From NCBI GenBank assembly GCA_004558525.1, contig SFCQ01000012.1:1-51173 (forward strand): DNA of 51,173 nucleotides, written 5' to 3'. A program made the translations under genes and the position numbers. The notes beneath the pieces were generated by a model that was not told the origin of the DNA, ran no database searches, and was given only the letters and a program-made list of their open reading frames with translations. Numbering within the stretch: position 1 is the first letter of the stretch; the number at the start of each line of letters is the position of its first letter. Below, in pieces: positions 48,868 through 51,173 of this stretch. This DNA comes from Clostridiales bacterium. Lineage in GTDB: Bacteria > Bacillota > Clostridia > Christensenellales > CAG-138.

Positions 48868-50967
48868 ATGCAAAGAATCTTTTCAATGGAGCTGGCGGGC
48901 AGGACAATTACCGCCGAGACCGGCAAGTATGCCGAGCAGGCGGGCGGCAGCGTGCTCATGCGCTGCGGCGATACCGCCGTGCTCGTTTGCGCCACAGTCG
49001 CCAAAGCGCCGCGCGACGGCGTGGACTTCCTTCCGCTCAGCGTTGAATTTGAAGAAAAAATGTACTCCGTTGGCAAAATACCAGGAGGCTTCATAAAAAG
49101 GGAAGGCCGTCCCTCCGAAAAGGCCATTTTGGCAAGCAGGCTTATAGACAGGCCCCTTCGCCCGCTGTTCCCCAAGGGATTTTACAACGATATCCAGGTG
49201 ATTGCCACCGTGCTTAGCGTTGAGCAGGATGTTCAGCCGGAAATACTTGCCATGATTGGCTCATCGGCGGCTTTGGCCATAAGCGATGCGCCCTTTATGG
49301 GGCCGACAGGCGCGGTAAGCGTCGGCTATATAGACGGCGAATACATAATCAACCCCACTGCCGAGCAGCGCGAAAAGAGCAGGCTGCATCTTACCGTAGC
49401 CGGCACCAAGGACGCTGTTATGATGGTGGAAGCCGGGGCTGAGGAGCTTAGCGAGGACGAAATGCTCAAGGCCATAATGTTTGCGCATGGCTATATAAAG
49501 CAGATCGTAAGCTTTATTGAGAACATGCAGGCTGAGATAGGCAAGCCCAAGATGGAAGTGAACATCTATCAGCCTGATGAGGAATTCACCGCCCTTGTGC
49601 GCGAATATGCGTTTGACAAGGTGGAGTGGAGTCTTGACACGTTTGAGCGCAAGGAGCGCGAGGAGCGCAGCGCAAAGGTCAAGGAAGAAGTTACGGAGCA
49701 TTTCCTTGAGGTCAATCCCGATTGCGCCAAGGATGTTGACGCTATACTTTACAACTTGACCAAGGAGATTGTCCGCGACAAAATTATCAACCGCGGTATC
49801 CGTCCCGACGGGCGCACTATGGAGCAGATAAGGCCAATATGGTGCGAGGTCGGCCTGCTCCCAAGGACTCATGGCAGCGCCGTATTCACCCGCGGCCAGA
49901 CCCAGGTGATGACGATAACCACGCTCGGTTCACTTGAAGACGCACAGACGCTTGACGGCATAAGCGATGAGACCGGCAAGCGCTACATGCATCAATACAA
50001 TATGCCCCCTTACAGCGTAGGCGAGACGCGCCCCGTCAGGAGCCCGGGCAGGCGCGAGATAGGCCACGGCGCACTTGCCGAGCGCGCCCTGCTGCCCATG
50101 ATACCTTCCGAGGAGGAATTCCCCTATGCGATAAGGCTCGTCAGTGAGGTCATAAGCTCAAACGGCTCAACCTCACAGGCTTCCATCTGCGCAAGCACCC
50201 TTTCTCTTATGGATGCCGGCGTACCCATCAAAAAGCCCGTTGCGGGCGTTGCTATGGGCCTTATAAAGGATACCGCGAACGGCAACATAGCGGTCATGAC
50301 AGACATTCAGGGCCTTGAGGACTTCCTTGGCGACATGGACTTCAAGGTAGCCGGAACGAAGGACGGTATCACCGCCATTCAGATGGATATTAAGATAAAG
50401 GGCATAGACGAGGAGATACTCACCCGTGCGCTGGCTCAGGCCAGGAGAGGCAGGCTCTTTATACTGGACAAGATGCTTGAAACCCTGCCTGAACCCAGAA
50501 AGGAGCTTTCTCCCTACGCGCCCAGGGTGCTGCAGTTCAGCATCAATCCCGATAAGATAAGGGAAGTCATAGGCTCCGGCGGTAAGACCATCAACAAGAT
50601 AATTGCCGATACCGGCGTTAAGATCGACATCAATGACGATGGCCGCGTGTTCATTCTTTCACCCGATCAGGAGGCCTCAGCCGCCGCCAAGAAGATGATA
50701 GACGCCATAGTTAAGGATATTGAGGTTGGCGATGTCTATCTCGGCAAGGTAGTGAACATTCTGCCAATAGGCGCTCAGGTAGAGCTTAAGCCAGGCAAAA
50801 AGGGTCTTGTACACATAAGCAAGCTCGCCAACAGGCGCGTGGAGCGCGTTGAGGACGTTGTTAGCGTAGGCGACAAGATACTTGTCCGCGTTATTGACAT
50901 AAAGCCCGACGGCAAGATAGACCTTACCAGAAAGGGTCTGCTGCCTGAGGATAAGAAAGAAAACTAA
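48868..50967 (+). CDS. pnp: Polyribonucleotide nucleotidyltransferase (PNPase)
   Basis: A 699-residue 3'-5' exoribonuclease using phosphate. ATG 48,868 was chosen because AAAGGAG lies nine bases upstream; an earlier ATG at 48,832 precedes that Shine-Dalgarno. Two RNase PH domains (about 1-220 and 305-540) flank an all-alpha linker. The second contains the active-site region TSQASICASTLSLMDAGVP and TDIQGLEDFLGDMDFKVAGT. A KH domain follows with GSGGKTINKII near 560. An S1 domain (about 620-690) with GDVYLGKVVNILPIGAQVEL closes the protein. The length is usual. In many Firmicutes rpsO precedes pnp; here gpmI and a hairpin cluster do. Confidence 0.97.
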   Translation: MQRIFSMELAGRTITAETGKYAEQAGGSVLMRCGDTAVLVCATVAKAPRDGVDFLPLSVEFEEKMYSVGKIPGGFIKREGRPSEKAILASRLIDRPLRPLFPKGFYNDIQVIATVLSVEQDVQPEILAMIGSSAALAISDAPFMGPTGAVSVGYIDGEYIINPTAEQREKSRLHLTVAGTKDAVMMVEAGAEELSEDEMLKAIMFAHGYIKQIVSFIENMQAEIGKPKMEVNIYQPDEEFTALVREYAFDKVEWSLDTFERKEREERSAKVKEEVTEHFLEVNPDCAKDVDAILYNLTKEIVRDKIINRGIRPDGRTMEQIRPIWCEVGLLPRTHGSAVFTRGQTQVMTITTLGSLEDAQTLDGISDETGKRYMHQYNMPPYSVGETRPVRSPGRREIGHGALAERALLPMIPSEEEFPYAIRLVSEVISSNGSTSQASICASTLSLMDAGVPIKKPVAGVAMGLIKDTANGNIAVMTDIQGLEDFLGDMDFKVAGTKDGITAIQMDIKIKGIDEEILTRALAQARRGRLFILDKMLETLPEPRKELSPYAPRVLQFSINPDKIREVIGSGGKTINKIIADTGVKIDINDDGRVFILSPDQEASAAAKKMIDAIVKDIEVGDVYLGKVVNILPIGAQVELKPGKKGLVHISKLANRRVERVEDVVSVGDKILVRVIDIKPDGKIDLTRKGLLPEDKKEN

Positions 50968-50980
50968 GAAGCATAATAAT

Positions 50981-51173
50981 GGTCCGGCACGCTTGTGCCG
51001 GACCTCAGAGTATTGAAGAAGTGGCTGAGTGCCACTTTTTCGACACTCTCAAACAGCACGCTTCTGCGTGCTGTTTGCCCGGTTCCGGCTCTGCGCACAT
51101 GGTCGCTGTGCGTTGCCGCAGGAGCGGCTGCCTACAGCTCCCTGTGCTTGAGTTGCTCCGCCTCCCTCCCCCG
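50981..51173. terminator. Hairpin cluster after pnp at the window edge
   Basis: GGTCCGGCAC-GCTT-GTGCCGGACC (50,981-51,004) is followed by AAGTGGC-TGAGT-GCCACTT plus TTT (51,019-51,040) and AACAGCACGC-TTCT-GCGTGCTGTT (about 51,052-51,075). The second belongs to the AGTGGC family and is the best terminator candidate for pnp. No coding frame is recognised to the end of the window. Confidence 0.7.

Overview
The window reads as Clostridia-type Firmicutes DNA. It carries Shine-Dalgarno-led, tightly packed operons, FeCys radical SAM enzymes, an anaerobic (cbi) cobalamin pathway, spoVA spore genes and a pgk-tpiA-gpmI cluster. It does not look like one genome. Up to about 31,990 isoleucine is written mainly with ATC (by eye in cbiF: 14 ATC, 3 ATT, 0 ATA). 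From about 32,000 onward it is written mainly with ATA (tpiA: 17 ATA of 21). The switch falls exactly where two unrelated genes, a permease and an amidohydrolase, are each cut and abut. The simplest reading is a chimeric contig or a recent illegitimate join.

Region 1 (1-960): a tRNA-Ser(CGA), the C-terminal remnant of a tyrosine integrase on the minus strand, and a 93-bp repeat resembling the 3' half of a tRNA-Arg(CCU). A near-identical direct copy lies at 26,633-26,726, so the two copies bracket a 26-kb block.

Region 2 (960-26,400): one co-directional block of about 20 genes behind a single cobalamin riboswitch with a terminator-type expression platform. The order is a lipoprotein/FecCD permease/ATPase importer; a BchI/BchD/CobN-type chelatase with a SPASM radical SAM enzyme in its middle; an ABC-2 exporter pair; then cbiK, cbiA, cbiF, cbiG, cbiH, a cobK-cbiE-cbiT triple fusion, cbiC, cbiD, cbiB, cobD and cbiP; then a small HNH-repeat protein. 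Many genes overlap by 4-14 bases. Together they take up a corrinoid or metal, insert cobalt and build adenosylcobinamide phosphate precursors. cbiL, the nucleotide-loop genes (cobU/S/T), an adenosyltransferase and a cbiMNQO cobalt importer are not in the window. The combination of CbiK with a complete CobN-type chelatase plus a radical SAM enzyme under one riboswitch is the most interesting biology here.

Region 3 (27,043-31,998, minus strand): an amidohydrolase, a small membrane protein, a fused DppD-DppF ATPase, DppC, and DppB truncated at its N-terminus by the junction.

Region 4 (32,000-39,960): the 3' part of a degenerate amidohydrolase, an intact amidohydrolase, then on the minus strand a complete peptide importer (DppF, DppD, DppC, DppB and a lipoprotein binding protein). 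Both sides of the junction therefore carry the same gene association.

Region 5 (40,000-44,800): a duplicated Trp/Ile/Cys-rich small membrane protein, a frameshifted gene remnant, spoVAC-spoVAD-spoVAE (minus strand), and a lipoprotein gene that appears to be leaderless.

Region 6 (44,900-51,173): pgk, tpiA, gpmI and pnp, with intergenic clusters of hairpins that share an AGTGGC/GCCACT stem.
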